From Enterococcus sp. 9D6_DIV0238 (GTDB taxonomy: Bacteria; Bacillota; Bacilli; Lactobacillales; Enterococcaceae), in the NCBI RefSeq assembly GCF_002174455.2, contig NZ_CP147246.1, positions 833,501 through 897,500 on the forward strand: a stretch of DNA of 64,000 nucleotides, written 5' to 3'. The notes under the pieces are model-generated. The model was not told the DNA's origin. It did not search any database and saw nothing but the letters and a program-made list of their open reading frames with translations. Shown piece after piece: positions 53,527 through 62,661 of this stretch (its first letter is position 1; every line of letters begins with the position of its first letter). The position numbers and the translations under genes are program-made.

Positions 53527-55539
53527 CTATTCATAATTCATCGTGATCACTTCATAGCCATCAATTTCTGGCACTGTAAAGATCACTTTGTCTTCTACTA
53601 TTTCAAAAGGTAAAGTCTGATTTGATTTTACTTGATTCACTTGTTTGATGATCAGATGATCTAGATTTGTTTTATTTCGAATTACACATAGATCCAATTC
53701 GATTTGTTGGTTATATAGCGGGATTTTATCTTCGATCGTATCTAAGGTCAGCGCCCGACGTTCTGGAATATAATGCAGCAAATTCAAAATCAATCTTTTT
53801 TGTGATTCTTGATGATTCAAAATCACATCAGCTGATGTTGGTAAATCACTAGTGATCATTTTTTTAATATTCAATAAATGATCGATCCCAGCTAAAATCA
53901 ATTCTTTATACGCTTTCACTCCTTGAGTTTTATACATTTCAAATATCGGAAATGTGTAGTACATCGTTTGGTCATTCACTGTCACAACAGGATTCCCCGT
54001 TTTTTCTCCAACAGGGGCCTGAAAATGAGAATAGTAATGCTGATACTTTCGTTCTACTAAAGGTGCCGCTTCTTCTCCTTTAATAGCAGCGTCGATCGAC
54101 TGAACGATCGTTCCTTTCCCATGCATAACAAGCTCACCTTTAGGTAATTTAGGAAATGAGACCGGATCAAAATAGCCATACATTGGTGCCGTCTCATGTT
54201 CTCCTGTAAAAATAAGCCCCAAACTTTGAATGAATTGATCTCCTTTGATCAATCCACTATGATAGCTTGCTAAAATTTTGCCGCCTTGTTCAACGTACTC
54301 TTCGAGTAGTTCAGCTAATTCATGCGTTAAAACAAGCTTGTCAGGTAAGATCAACAGCTCATATCCAGTCCAATCCATCCACTGATCCACAATGTCAAAT
54401 TGATAATGGGCTTCATTCAGCATATTGACTGCTCCAGCCAAAGACAAGTCCACTTTCTCCTTGCTAGCAGCAACAATTCCAGGATGTAGGATAGCTATTT
54501 CAGTGATTGCCTGACTATTTAAAGAGTAGCTCTCCAATTCTTTGACTTGATCGTAAACAGTTCCGATCAACGTGTAGGTTGCTTCCTGTAATGTGCCATC
54601 TGGATACATCTGATCCCCAATAGAGCACTTTGCACCATGAGCAAGAGCCAAAAATGTTTCATATTCTAACGCGGCTTGATTCTTATAGCTGCCAAAGTCA
54701 GCCCAAACTTTATGAAACTTCCCGGTCATCCCTAAATATTCTTTCCCCAAATTTTTAGCATAGCGGACAACCGTTGGAAAATGCTGATAGCCCCACTCCC
54801 CACTAGGTAATGATTCAATCTCTAAATGACTGTACTGCTCAAGATTGGGACGAATACTCGGTAAAATATTTCCCTCATTAAAAAAGATCGGACAATCAGG
54901 AGCTGAATTTCTGATCGTGCGGTGAATTTCTTTCTTTAAATACTGTTCAGTTTCTTTCGCAAAAGCTAGACGATCGGATTCACTTTCCGGATCATAGCCT
55001 TGAGCCGACATTTTTTTGATACAGTCATTACAACAGCAATCATCCTGCCAAACAATATCAAAGAATAACCCATCTAATTTTTCACCAAAATGCTCTATCG
55101 TATCTCTGATTTGCTCTTTTAAATAGTCGAGGTATGGTGTATTAAAACATAGCGTTTTCCAACCTGGTTTTAACTGTCCATACTCTTCAAAACCATACAT
55201 ACGCCCATCAGGTTTTCTTTCCAGCCATTCAGGATGATGATCTGCAGCGTACGCATCCCATCCTACACTTAAATAAATAGGGGCATTGATCCCGATCTCA
55301 TGACAAGCATCGACTTGTTCCATCAAAAAATCCTTTTTCATTTGAGGATGTTGTGCTGGAAGCTTCGTTTGATAATAAATATGCCCATGATGACATCTCC
55401 CCGTCAACGTAACGGAATTTACTTCTGCTTTTAATAACGTCTGCTGAAATTGCTTTTTATCAAAATTCTTTCCTAGTTCAAAAGGCAAGACAGGTGTATG
55501 AAAATCTAAATGAATTTGCCGTGAAGCTAACTTACTCAT
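53527..55539 (-). CDS. Glycoside hydrolase-like protein (GHL6 / beta-galactosidase trimerisation type)
   Basis: This 670-residue cytoplasmic protein has no signal peptide. An N-terminal TIM-barrel (residues about 5-350) carries SVTLTGRCHHGHIYYQTK, ACHEIGINAPIYLSVGWDAYAADHHPEW, and DGLFFDIVWQDDCCCNDCIKKM near 185, which recalls putative glycosyl hydrolases of the GHL6/alpha-fucosidase-like group. CCCNDC looks like a metal- or cluster-type Cys patch. A beta-galactosidase trimerisation-like Rossmann domain follows (LLILPDKLVLTHELAELLEEYVEQGGKILASYHSG near 445), then a C-terminal beta domain. I start at the ATG at 55539, which overlaps the MupG-like gene by eight bases. Substrate unknown; the PTS context suggests a phosphorylated glycoside. 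Confidence 0.7.
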   Translation of the reverse strand: MSKLASRQIHLDFHTPVLPFELGKNFDKKQFQQTLLKAEVNSVTLTGRCHHGHIYYQTKLPAQHPQMKKDFLMEQVDACHEIGINAPIYLSVGWDAYAADHHPEWLERKPDGRMYGFEEYGQLKPGWKTLCFNTPYLDYLKEQIRDTIEHFGEKLDGLFFDIVWQDDCCCNDCIKKMSAQGYDPESESDRLAFAKETEQYLKKEIHRTIRNSAPDCPIFFNEGNILPSIRPNLEQYSHLEIESLPSGEWGYQHFPTVVRYAKNLGKEYLGMTGKFHKVWADFGSYKNQAALEYETFLALAHGAKCSIGDQMYPDGTLQEATYTLIGTVYDQVKELESYSLNSQAITEIAILHPGIVAASKEKVDLSLAGAVNMLNEAHYQFDIVDQWMDWTGYELLILPDKLVLTHELAELLEEYVEQGGKILASYHSGLIKGDQFIQSLGLIFTGEHETAPMYGYFDPVSFPKLPKGELVMHGKGTIVQSIDAAIKGEEAAPLVERKYQHYYSHFQAPVGEKTGNPVVTVNDQTMYYTFPIFEMYKTQGVKAYKELILAGIDHLLNIKKMITSDLPTSADVILNHQESQKRLILNLLHYIPERRALTLDTIEDKIPLYNQQIELDLCVIRNKTNLDHLIIKQVNQVKSNQTLPFEIVEDKVIFTVPEIDGYEVITMNYE

Positions 55540-56632
55540 TTTGATCTGCCTCCCGAAACTGAAATTTTGACCACGGCTTGATATAAGGTAGTAAAAAGAG
55601 TTCTTCAGGAACGATTTTAGCCACAACATTTTTCTCTCCACCATGATTTGGCATTGCCTGTTTTACAATATTTAGTTCTCCTTTATACTGTCCAAACGAA
55701 TTATTACCGATCGTAATATCTCCTTTGATTACATTTTCCTTCAAATTATTTCTTGGAATATCTGCTGTTTGATACTCAAGCTTTACAAAAGTTGAACGGA
55801 TACTGTAACTATTGATATCGCCACGATTAAAATGCTGATGATTTAAAACAACTTCTTTTTCTAATTCCGTTGTTCCTTCAGCGAAAATCACATCAAATTG
55901 TACTTGATTCGTTAACAGCTGACTCAAAGCTTTTAGTTCTGCTTCTGAAGCAAACGCATTCGCTACGATGATATCATCGATCAAGCCTGTTGCGATCAAA
56001 TGTTTTGCCTGCAGCGTAATCGCCAGATCACGATGCGATTCAAGTGTGCATAAGCCATCCGTATATGGATGCGGTCCGTGTTTTGCCTCATGAGAATTAA
56101 CAAAAGTCGCCGTTCTCAAGCCCAAAGCTTTATATTTTTCAGAACATTTGATGAAGTAATCATAATCTAACCCTGTAAAACGCTGCGGGTAAAAATTGTG
56201 GCAGCCGATGATCCGTTTTTTATTTGGCTGATAAGAAAGAACATTTTCTAAATAGTAAGTATCATTACTGATATTGATTTCTAGATCCAAGTCTGTCTGA
56301 TCGAACGTGATCAATGATTCTACCAAACCATCAAACGTTGAATCCAAGCGAATGCCAGTTGCTCCCATTTCCTTGAAGAAAGAAAGATCATGATAGCTAA
56401 TATTCAACTGATCGAATACCGCTGGATTTAAATCTAAAATCACTTCCATTTGCTGGCTTCGTGCATGCTGTATCGCTTTTTTCAATGATTGGAGGACCAT
56501 TTCTTCCTGTCCTTTTTCGATCATCAAAAGGTTGGTAAATACACGACCAAAACCATATTTTGCTGCCAAGTCGATATAGGCAAGTGTCTCTTCCTGTTTT
56601 TCTTTATATGGATAAATTGAAATTCCTAACAT
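55532..56632 (-). CDS. MupG-like (DUF871) TIM-barrel protein
   Basis: This 366-residue protein of the DUF871 family includes S. aureus MupG, which cleaves intracellular MurNAc-6-phosphate-GlcNAc. The N-terminus MLGISIYPYKEKQEETLAYIDLAAKYGFGRVFTNLL and the central GCHNFYPQRFTGLDYDYF are strong matches to the family, as is VANAFASEAELKAL. A cyclophilin-like C-terminal domain ends in RADIPRNNLKENVIKGDITIGNN-type sequence. It sits between the EIIC gene and the glycosidase gene. The operon may thus take up a disaccharide as a 6-phosphate and split it; whether the sugar is a muropeptide sugar or a plant-type glycoside is open. Confidence 0.85.
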   Translation of the reverse strand: MLGISIYPYKEKQEETLAYIDLAAKYGFGRVFTNLLMIEKGQEEMVLQSLKKAIQHARSQQMEVILDLNPAVFDQLNISYHDLSFFKEMGATGIRLDSTFDGLVESLITFDQTDLDLEINISNDTYYLENVLSYQPNKKRIIGCHNFYPQRFTGLDYDYFIKCSEKYKALGLRTATFVNSHEAKHGPHPYTDGLCTLESHRDLAITLQAKHLIATGLIDDIIVANAFASEAELKALSQLLTNQVQFDVIFAEGTTELEKEVVLNHQHFNRGDINSYSIRSTFVKLEYQTADIPRNNLKENVIKGDITIGNNSFGQYKGELNIVKQAMPNHGGEKNVVAKIVPEELFLLPYIKPWSKFQFREADQNE

Positions 56633-56652
56633 GATCATTCCCGCTTTCTTTA

Positions 56653-57993
56653 CTATGCTTGTACGGCTGCTGTTTCCTTACTTGCCGCTTCATCTTGAGT
56701 TTTTGCTTCGATTTCTTTTTCCATCATGCTTTTATCAAAGGCTTTAAAGAATGGCAAATAAATGAATCCTGCAACTACGATATTGACGATTGCTAAAACG
56801 GCTGCTCGCCAATCCAGGCCTGTCGCCATCATTGCGCCGATCGGTGCCGGCAACGTCCAAGGAGCAATCGCTATTGGATAATTCACTAGATGAAAAACGC
56901 CCATCGCTAAATAAGTGATGATTCCCATAACAACTGGTGCTGCAATAAAAGGAATGGCAAAGAAGGGATTCATCACGATCGGCACACCGAAGATCAATGG
57001 TTCATTGATGTTGAAAATTCCAGGAACTAACGTGAATTTACCCATCTTTTTACAAAACTCAGATTTCCCGAAAAAGGCCATCAAAAAGGCTAACGATAAC
57101 GTTGCTCCTGCTCCGCCGATCCAGATAAACCACTGGAAGAACTGCTCTGTCATAAAATGCGGCACGGCAGTACCAGCTGCTGCTGCATTGATATTGGCAT
57201 TCAAATTTTCATACCAGAAAGGATACAAGATCGGTGTCGCAATGATCATCCCATGGATCCCGAAGATCCAAACGATCGTGATCAACAAAATCGGTACGAT
57301 CACAGAAAGAACGTTGTCTCCTGCAAAGTAACGAATCGGTGAAAAGACCCACTGAAGTGCACTATTGATATCAAAATTCAAGCCGACTTTGATCACCCAA
57401 GCAGTGACGATCACGATCGCACCTGGAATCAACGCTGCAAAAGAGTTGATCACAGATGTGGGTACACCATGAGGCATTTTGATGACCATGTTTCTTTTCA
57501 CGCAAAAACGTACGACCTCTACGGTAAATATCGAAATAATAATTGCTGTAAATAATCCCCCTGCGCCAAAATTTCCCATCGGCAATACCGTTCCGCTGAT
57601 CGTCAAACCAGCTTTTTCAGCTACGTCAGCATCGATCGTGCCCGGTGTGATCGCCGCAATCAAAAAGGCTAAAACAGCTAAAACACTAGTAGAAACTTTG
57701 TCCAGCTTGTAATCTGCACACAAACTAGATGCAATCCCGATACACACATAGACAGACATGAAATCCATCGTAAAGACCATTGGGATCTTTAGCTGCTCTG
57801 CAAATGGGGCAATAAACTCTTTCCAAGCATCGATCGGTAAATTCAGCATAATGATAAACACTGATCCGATGATCGTAACAGGAATGATTACGCTCATCCC
57901 ATTTCTGACTGCTGTTAAATACCGATTATTTGCAATATTCCCCATCACTTCAACAACTTTGTTAAAGTTGAACTTACTTGCTTTTGTATTCAT
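56653..57993 (-). CDS. PTS cellobiose/lichenan-type EIIC permease
   Basis: This 446-residue membrane channel of the Lac/Cel PTS family (CelB-like) has about ten segments. Characteristic blocks are RYLTAVRNGMSVIIPVTIIGSVF at the N-terminus, IFGIHGMIIATPILYPFW near 260, and the conserved FNINEPLIFGVPIVMNPFFAIPFI near 340 that holds the sugar-site glutamate. YPIAIAPWTLPAPIGAMMATG follows. GGGAG lies before the ATG at 57993. A LacI-type operator (58013-58026) stands in the gap between EIIB and this gene, so it may have separate control. The substrate is probably a beta-linked disaccharide. Confidence 0.92.
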   Translation of the reverse strand: MNTKASKFNFNKVVEVMGNIANNRYLTAVRNGMSVIIPVTIIGSVFIIMLNLPIDAWKEFIAPFAEQLKIPMVFTMDFMSVYVCIGIASSLCADYKLDKVSTSVLAVLAFLIAAITPGTIDADVAEKAGLTISGTVLPMGNFGAGGLFTAIIISIFTVEVVRFCVKRNMVIKMPHGVPTSVINSFAALIPGAIVIVTAWVIKVGLNFDINSALQWVFSPIRYFAGDNVLSVIVPILLITIVWIFGIHGMIIATPILYPFWYENLNANINAAAAGTAVPHFMTEQFFQWFIWIGGAGATLSLAFLMAFFGKSEFCKKMGKFTLVPGIFNINEPLIFGVPIVMNPFFAIPFIAAPVVMGIITYLAMGVFHLVNYPIAIAPWTLPAPIGAMMATGLDWRAAVLAIVNIVVAGFIYLPFFKAFDKSMMEKEIEAKTQDEAASKETAAVQA

Positions 57994-58012
57994 TTTGTTC
58001 TCCCTTCTTTTT

Positions 58013-58026
58013 TTGAACCGTTTCAA
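58013..58026. promoter_or_regulatory. Internal LacI-type operator between EIIB and EIIC
   Basis: TTGAACCGTTTCAA is identical to the operator at 58397-58410 and lies 20 bases before the EIIC start, inside the operon. It could act as a roadblock or mark a second promoter. Confidence 0.65.
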
Positions 58027-58060
58027 TTTTAGTGTAGGAAAATAAAAGATCTTGCTTCTT

Positions 58061-58375
58061 TTATTTTCCTACAGATTCTTTTACTAAACGATATAAATCT
58101 GGAATCCCCATTGGTGTATATAGAACACCTTCAATTGGGATCAATGGAATTCCTTTCGCGTCTGCTTCCTTTTGTAGGTGAGCTTTTCTGAAACTGACTT
58201 GAGGTGCTAAAAGCAGCGCATCCCAGTCTTCCTGCTGCATTTTAAGTCCAACTGCTTCTGTTCCTGTTGCCTCCATGTAAAAATCCTCATCACCATTTTT
58301 CTTGGCTTCTGCCACTAAATTTTCTGCTAAGATCGAAGAACTCATCCCGCCGCCGCATGCTAATAATACTTTCAT
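58061..58375 (-). CDS. PTS cellobiose-type EIIB component
   Basis: This 104-residue phosphocarrier has the phosphorylated cysteine in the N-terminal P-loop-like LLACGGGMSSSILAENLV (Cys7). The rest follows the Cel EIIB fold with DWDALLLAPQVSFRK and YRLVKES. It is the first gene of the leftward PTS operon, 65 bases from the EIIC start. GGAGG precedes the ATG. It receives phosphate from the EIIA at 53167 and gives it to the sugar in EIIC. Confidence 0.93.
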   Translation of the reverse strand: MKVLLACGGGMSSSILAENLVAEAKKNGDEDFYMEATGTEAVGLKMQQEDWDALLLAPQVSFRKAHLQKEADAKGIPLIPIEGVLYTPMGIPDLYRLVKESVGK

Positions 58376-58396
58376 AAAATTTCCTCCCCATCATTT

Positions 58397-58451
58397 TTGA
58401 ACCGTTTCAATTTTACGATGTAATTATAATATGCAAACGCTTAATTTTCAA
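58397..58451 (-). promoter_or_regulatory. PTS operon promoter with internal cre and LacI operator
   Basis: TTGAAA (58451-58446), 17-base spacer, TATAAT (58428-58423). The spacer is filled by ATTAAGCGTTTGCA (58445-58432), 12 of 14 with the cre consensus, and downstream the dyad TTGAACCGTTTCAA (58410-58397) covers the early transcribed region. Dual control by CcpA and the neighbouring LacI-type repressor is likely. The -35 overlaps the 3' end of the repressor gene. Confidence 0.8.
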
Positions 58452-59451
58452 GTCCTTTTTTTATTTTTTTTGTTGAATCACGCCAAAGAAGGCTTGTAGG
58501 AAGCTCTATAACTGCATTTTGAGTACTATCAGAATCTTTTATTTTTTCAATAAGTAAGGCGCCGATCATTTCACCGATTTGTTGAACAGGTTGCTCAATT
58601 ACTGTTAATTTTGGCTGTAAAATGTCACTCAGTTCAAAATGATCAAATCCCACAACAGAAACATCTTCTGGAATAATCAATTGCTGCTCATAAATTGCTT
58701 GTACAGCTCCAAGCGTCATATAGTAATTCGTGCTGTATAAAGCAGTGATCTCACCTTCAGCCAATAATTCTCCAGCTTTTACATAACCAGATTCTTTTTT
58801 ATAATCACCGATTTTGACAAGTGAAGAATCATATAATTCCAATTTTTTCATTGCATCTACATAACCATTCAAACGTTCTCTACCAATAAAACGATCTTGG
58901 CTTCCTGCTATGATACCAATTTTCTTGTGACCTAACTTAGCCAATTTCTCAACTACAGTGTACGAAGCATGATAATTATCCACCAAAACTGTGTCTGTTT
59001 GAAAATCAGCGATCGGTGCATCTACCGCGATGATCGGCGTTCCTTCATTTTTAAATTTGTCCAATACAGCTAGCTTTTCTTCCAAATGAAAAATGACCAC
59101 ACCATCAACCGAACGGGAACGTAAAAATTCTAATTTTTTCTCTAACTTCTGTAGATCATTTTGGTAGTCACAAAGAATCAGACTATAATTATTTTCTTCT
59201 AAATAAGATTCCAGATAGGTAACGATCGACGTTGCAAATACATCTGTCAGCGTATTGATGACCACACCAATAGAAAGGCTCTTATTATTTTTAAGTCCTT
59301 TGGCAATAATATTTTCTTCATAACCAAGCTTTTCGATTGCCGCACGAATATTATCCATATTCGTCTTTTTTAGCTGGTGTCCATTTAAATACCTAGAAAC
59401 TGTGCCTAAAGAAACATCCGCTTCTTTTGCGACTTCTCTGATCGTTGCCAC
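58441..59451 (-). CDS. LacI/GalR family repressor
   Basis: This 336-residue repressor has an N-terminal HTH (TIREVAKEADVSLGTVSRYLNGHQLKKTNMDNIRAAIEKLGYEEN) and a periplasmic-binding-protein-like core. The core reads IGVVINTLTDVFATSIVTYLES, GVVIFHLEEKL, DNYHASYTVVEKLAKLGHKKIGIIAG and VSVVGFDHFELSDILQPKLTVIEQP. A GTG start with AGGAGG 11 bases upstream is used. It immediately precedes the PTS operon it probably controls through the two TTGAACCGTTTCAA sites, and its effector is likely a sugar phosphate or the free sugar. Its 3' end contains the -35 of that operon. Confidence 0.92.
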   Translation of the reverse strand: MATIREVAKEADVSLGTVSRYLNGHQLKKTNMDNIRAAIEKLGYEENIIAKGLKNNKSLSIGVVINTLTDVFATSIVTYLESYLEENNYSLILCDYQNDLQKLEKKLEFLRSRSVDGVVIFHLEEKLAVLDKFKNEGTPIIAVDAPIADFQTDTVLVDNYHASYTVVEKLAKLGHKKIGIIAGSQDRFIGRERLNGYVDAMKKLELYDSSLVKIGDYKKESGYVKAGELLAEGEITALYSTNYYMTLGAVQAIYEQQLIIPEDVSVVGFDHFELSDILQPKLTVIEQPVQQIGEMIGALLIEKIKDSDSTQNAVIELPTSLLWRDSTKKIKKGLEN

Positions 59452-59644
59452 GTTATCCCATTCCTCCTCTTTACAACTTACTATCTACATACTAACGAAG
59501 GTTCAAAATTATTTCAATCATAAATAGCGTATTGTTAGATATTTTTATTCATTTACAGCCTAGAGAGCGGCTCACTCAAAAAAATATTTACTGTGTTCAA
59601 TAGATTCCATTTCCATCAGCAGGAAGCCTTAACATTTTTTATCC

Positions 59645-59692
59645 TTGACAAAAATAGACCTAAGTCAAAATCAAACTTTTGACTCAGGTCCT
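59645..59692 (-). terminator. Terminator of trxB
   Basis: GACCT(A)AGTCAAAA pairs with TTTTGACT(C)AGGTC; the leftward strand continues with ATTTTTG. Confidence 0.8.
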
Positions 59693-59724
59693 CGTTGAAG
59701 CAACAGTAAAGCTGAATCAGCGAC

Positions 59725-60657
59725 TTATTTTACTTCCTCAACTTCTGCCATATCTTCAATATATTTGTATACTTGTTGTCCTGCGATTCCGCCTTCACCA
59801 ACAGCAGTGGTGATTTGACGTAATGTTTTCTCACGAACATCTCCGATTGCGTAAACCCCCGGCATACTTGTCTTCATATCTTGATCTGTTTCTATCCAGC
59901 CTTCCGCATTCGTAAGACCAGCTTTTTTGAATGGTTCAGTCAATGGGTCAAGTCCAACATAAATGAACACACCGTCCGCGTCGATCGATTTTACTTCATC
60001 AGTAACGACATTTCTCAATTGTCCGCCAGTTACGACCATATCATTGCCGGTAATTTCTTCTAAAACGGTATTCCACTCAAATGAAATTTTTTCGTTGGCA
60101 AATGCGCGGTCTTGAATGATTTTTTGAGCACGTAGCTCGTCACGACGATGAACAATGACCACTTCTGAAGCAAACTGTGTTAAATAAATTGCTTCTTCTA
60201 CAGCTGAATCTCCGCCGCCGATCACCAATAATTTTTTATTGCGGAAAAAAGCACCATCACAGACAGCACAGTACGAAACACCGCGCCCAGCAAATTCTTC
60301 TTCGCCTTTTACGCCTAATTTACGGTGCTCACAGCCCGTCGCAATAATGACTGTTTTTGCTTGGTAGGTTTTATCATCACAGATCACTTCTTTATAAGTT
60401 CCCTGATCTTTGATATCCATCACGATTCCATAAGCATTTTCTGTACCGAATTTTTCTACATTCTCATACATTTTATAGGCTAGTTCTGGACCCATAATAG
60501 AATCAAAGCCTGGATAGTTTTCTACCTCTGCCGTATTATTCATTTGTCCACCTGGTGCTCCACGTTCAATCATCAATACAGAAAGATTAGAACGAGACGC
60601 ATATAAAGCAGCAGTCATCCCCGCAGGACCTGCGCCAATTACGATCACATCATACAT
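59725..60657 (-). CDS. trxB: Thioredoxin reductase
   Basis: This 310-residue flavoprotein transfers electrons from NADPH via FAD to thioredoxin. It shows the FAD-binding VIVIGAGPAGMTAALYASRS at the N-terminus, the redox-active CAVC in VSYCAVCDGAFF near residue 135, the NADPH motif VIGGGDSAVEEAIYLTQF with HRRDELRAQK, and the final GVYAIGDVREKTLRQITTAVGEG. Length is standard for the low-molecular-weight type. It is monocistronic. The 219 bases upstream separate it from the ABC exporter pair; no clear operator is visible there. Confidence 0.96.
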   Translation of the reverse strand: MYDVIVIGAGPAGMTAALYASRSNLSVLMIERGAPGGQMNNTAEVENYPGFDSIMGPELAYKMYENVEKFGTENAYGIVMDIKDQGTYKEVICDDKTYQAKTVIIATGCEHRKLGVKGEEEFAGRGVSYCAVCDGAFFRNKKLLVIGGGDSAVEEAIYLTQFASEVVIVHRRDELRAQKIIQDRAFANEKISFEWNTVLEEITGNDMVVTGGQLRNVVTDEVKSIDADGVFIYVGLDPLTEPFKKAGLTNAEGWIETDQDMKTSMPGVYAIGDVREKTLRQITTAVGEGGIAGQQVYKYIEDMAEVEEVK

Positions 60658-60831
60658 AAGTCTTTCAACCTCCGAATTTTCAAGTACATTTACTTTACTA
60701 CTTAGATAGACGATTGTCTATCTTTCTGCCCGGGCCTATTTTTTCTAGCCAGACATTGCTTTTCTTTCATTAGCATCAACGTTGTCTATTATATCATGCT
60801 TCATTCTGTCTTTAAACACTAGATTGAACAA

Positions 60832-60872
60832 TAAAAAAGAAACGGTCAAAATCGAGATATCTTGACCGTTTC
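60832..60872 (-). terminator. Terminator of the ABC exporter pair
   Basis: GAAACGGTCAA pairs with TTGACCGTTTC around 12 bases, followed leftward by TTTTTTATTG. The stop codon of the ABC gene (60877) is adjacent. Confidence 0.8.
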
Positions 60873-60876
60873 CTTA

Positions 60877-62661
60877 TTATCCCTCACCATTTTGCAGTTG
60901 ATACATATCTGCATACAATCCATTCTTTTCTAGTAACTGCGTATGATTCCCACGTTCTACAATTCGACCTTTATCTAAGACCAAAATGAGATCAGCATCC
61001 CGAATCGTCGACAAACGGTGAGCAATCGCGATCGTCGTTCTTCCTTGTCTCATATTAGCCAATCCTTCTTGGATCAAACCTTCAGTTTCTGTATCGATAT
61101 TCGCCGTTGCTTCATCCAGTACAAGAATTTTCGGATCTGTGACCATCGTTCGCGCAAATGAAATCAATTGACGTTGGCCACTAGAATAACTTGCACCACG
61201 TTCAATCACTTTCGCATGATATTTCCCAGGCAACGTCTCAATAAATTTATCAGCTTGAACAAATGTTGCGGCAGCCTTTATTTGTTCATCTGTAATATCA
61301 GGATTCAGCATCCGAATATTCCCAGCGATATCTCCGTAAAACATAAACGCATCCTGTAAAACCAAGCCCAATTTTTTACGCAATTCAGGCAATGGATACT
61401 CACGAATATCCCGATCATCGATCAAGATTTCGCCTTCGTAAAATTCATAAAAGCGCATCAATACATTGATGATAGAGCTTTTCCCACTACCAGTATGTCC
61501 GATCAAAGCCACGGTCTCTCCTGGGTAGGCAATAAAACTGATATGATCCAATACATTATTTTTCCCATCATAAGAAAAACTAACGTTTCGAAACTCGATC
61601 TTGCCCTCTGTGATCATGGCATCAGCACTTGGGTCTTGCTGCGGTGTAACTTCCTGATTATCAAAGATTTTAAGGATCCGACTTCCCGCCACCATACCAT
61701 CTGTAAAAACACTCAAAAAATCCATCATTTGCGTCATCGGATTAAAGAATGCCTGAACATAAGTCACAAAAGCATAAATCATCCCAACTTCTACTGGTGA
61801 ATGCAGCGCATCATACCCAAATAAGGTCAAAGACAAAGCAATTGCCAGCGTATACAGAAAATTGATGATCGGTCCTAGTAACAATGAATTCGTGCGAATC
61901 ATCGAAAAACGAGTTCGTAAGTATTCATCATTTGTTTCTTCAAACTCTTTTTCCAAACGTGTTTCTTGTCTAAACTGCTGAATGATCTGCATTCCTGAAA
62001 TATATTCGTTTAATTTTGTATTCAGTTGACTCAATTTTTCCCGCATGCTTCGGTAAATCCTAGAACTAAATTTTTGATAATACCAAATAACGATCAATAA
62101 AATCGGTAAAAAGATCAAATTATATAAAGCAATTTTTCCATTGATCTGAAACATTGCGATAAACGACGAAACAACTGCAAAAATGCCCGTCAAGACCATC
62201 AAAAAGACATACCAAAATTCAAACAATGTTTCTGTGTCATTTGTCACACGGGAAACGATCGAACCCGCCGGTGTTTGGTCAAAGTAGCGCATCCCCAGAG
62301 TCTGAAGCTTTTCAAACAACTTCACTCGAATATATTGATAGGTTTTTAAGGACGCCATCGAATATAAAAACCATTGGAAAAACCAAATAATACTTTTCAC
62401 GATGATCCCAAATAAATACAGTCCGGCAAAAAAGAAAATCACTTGATTCGTCGCTGTTTTGGGTGTTAAATAATCATCCATGAACAATTGAATGATTCTG
62501 GGCAAAATAATATTGATGACAGCAAGAACCAGTGCAAAGAAAATAGCTGATAAAAAGGTTCGGCGAAAAGGCTTAGCAAATTTAAGCAGCCGTTTTACGA
62601 TCGTCACTTGTTCTTTTAGCGGTATCGATTTTGTCCATTCTGATTCATATTTTTCTTCCAT
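60877..62661 (-). CDS. ABC exporter subunit, catalytic half of a heterodimer (LmrD/EfrB-like)
   Basis: This 594-residue half-transporter has an N-terminal six-helix membrane domain (about 35-330) and a C-terminal ATPase. The Walker A is IGHTGSGKSS near 390, the Q-loop VLQDAFMF, signature SSGQRQ, and Walker B ILVLDEATANID with the catalytic glutamate present. HRLST is the switch. It pairs with the upstream gene, whose Walker B has Asp in that place, so together they form an asymmetric drug or lipid exporter of the LmrCD/BmrCD/EfrCD class. Its ATG overlaps the upstream stop by one base (TAATG). Substrate not determinable. Confidence 0.9.
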   Translation of the reverse strand: MEEKYESEWTKSIPLKEQVTIVKRLLKFAKPFRRTFLSAIFFALVLAVINIILPRIIQLFMDDYLTPKTATNQVIFFFAGLYLFGIIVKSIIWFFQWFLYSMASLKTYQYIRVKLFEKLQTLGMRYFDQTPAGSIVSRVTNDTETLFEFWYVFLMVLTGIFAVVSSFIAMFQINGKIALYNLIFLPILLIVIWYYQKFSSRIYRSMREKLSQLNTKLNEYISGMQIIQQFRQETRLEKEFEETNDEYLRTRFSMIRTNSLLLGPIINFLYTLAIALSLTLFGYDALHSPVEVGMIYAFVTYVQAFFNPMTQMMDFLSVFTDGMVAGSRILKIFDNQEVTPQQDPSADAMITEGKIEFRNVSFSYDGKNNVLDHISFIAYPGETVALIGHTGSGKSSIINVLMRFYEFYEGEILIDDRDIREYPLPELRKKLGLVLQDAFMFYGDIAGNIRMLNPDITDEQIKAAATFVQADKFIETLPGKYHAKVIERGASYSSGQRQLISFARTMVTDPKILVLDEATANIDTETEGLIQEGLANMRQGRTTIAIAHRLSTIRDADLILVLDKGRIVERGNHTQLLEKNGLYADMYQLQNGEG

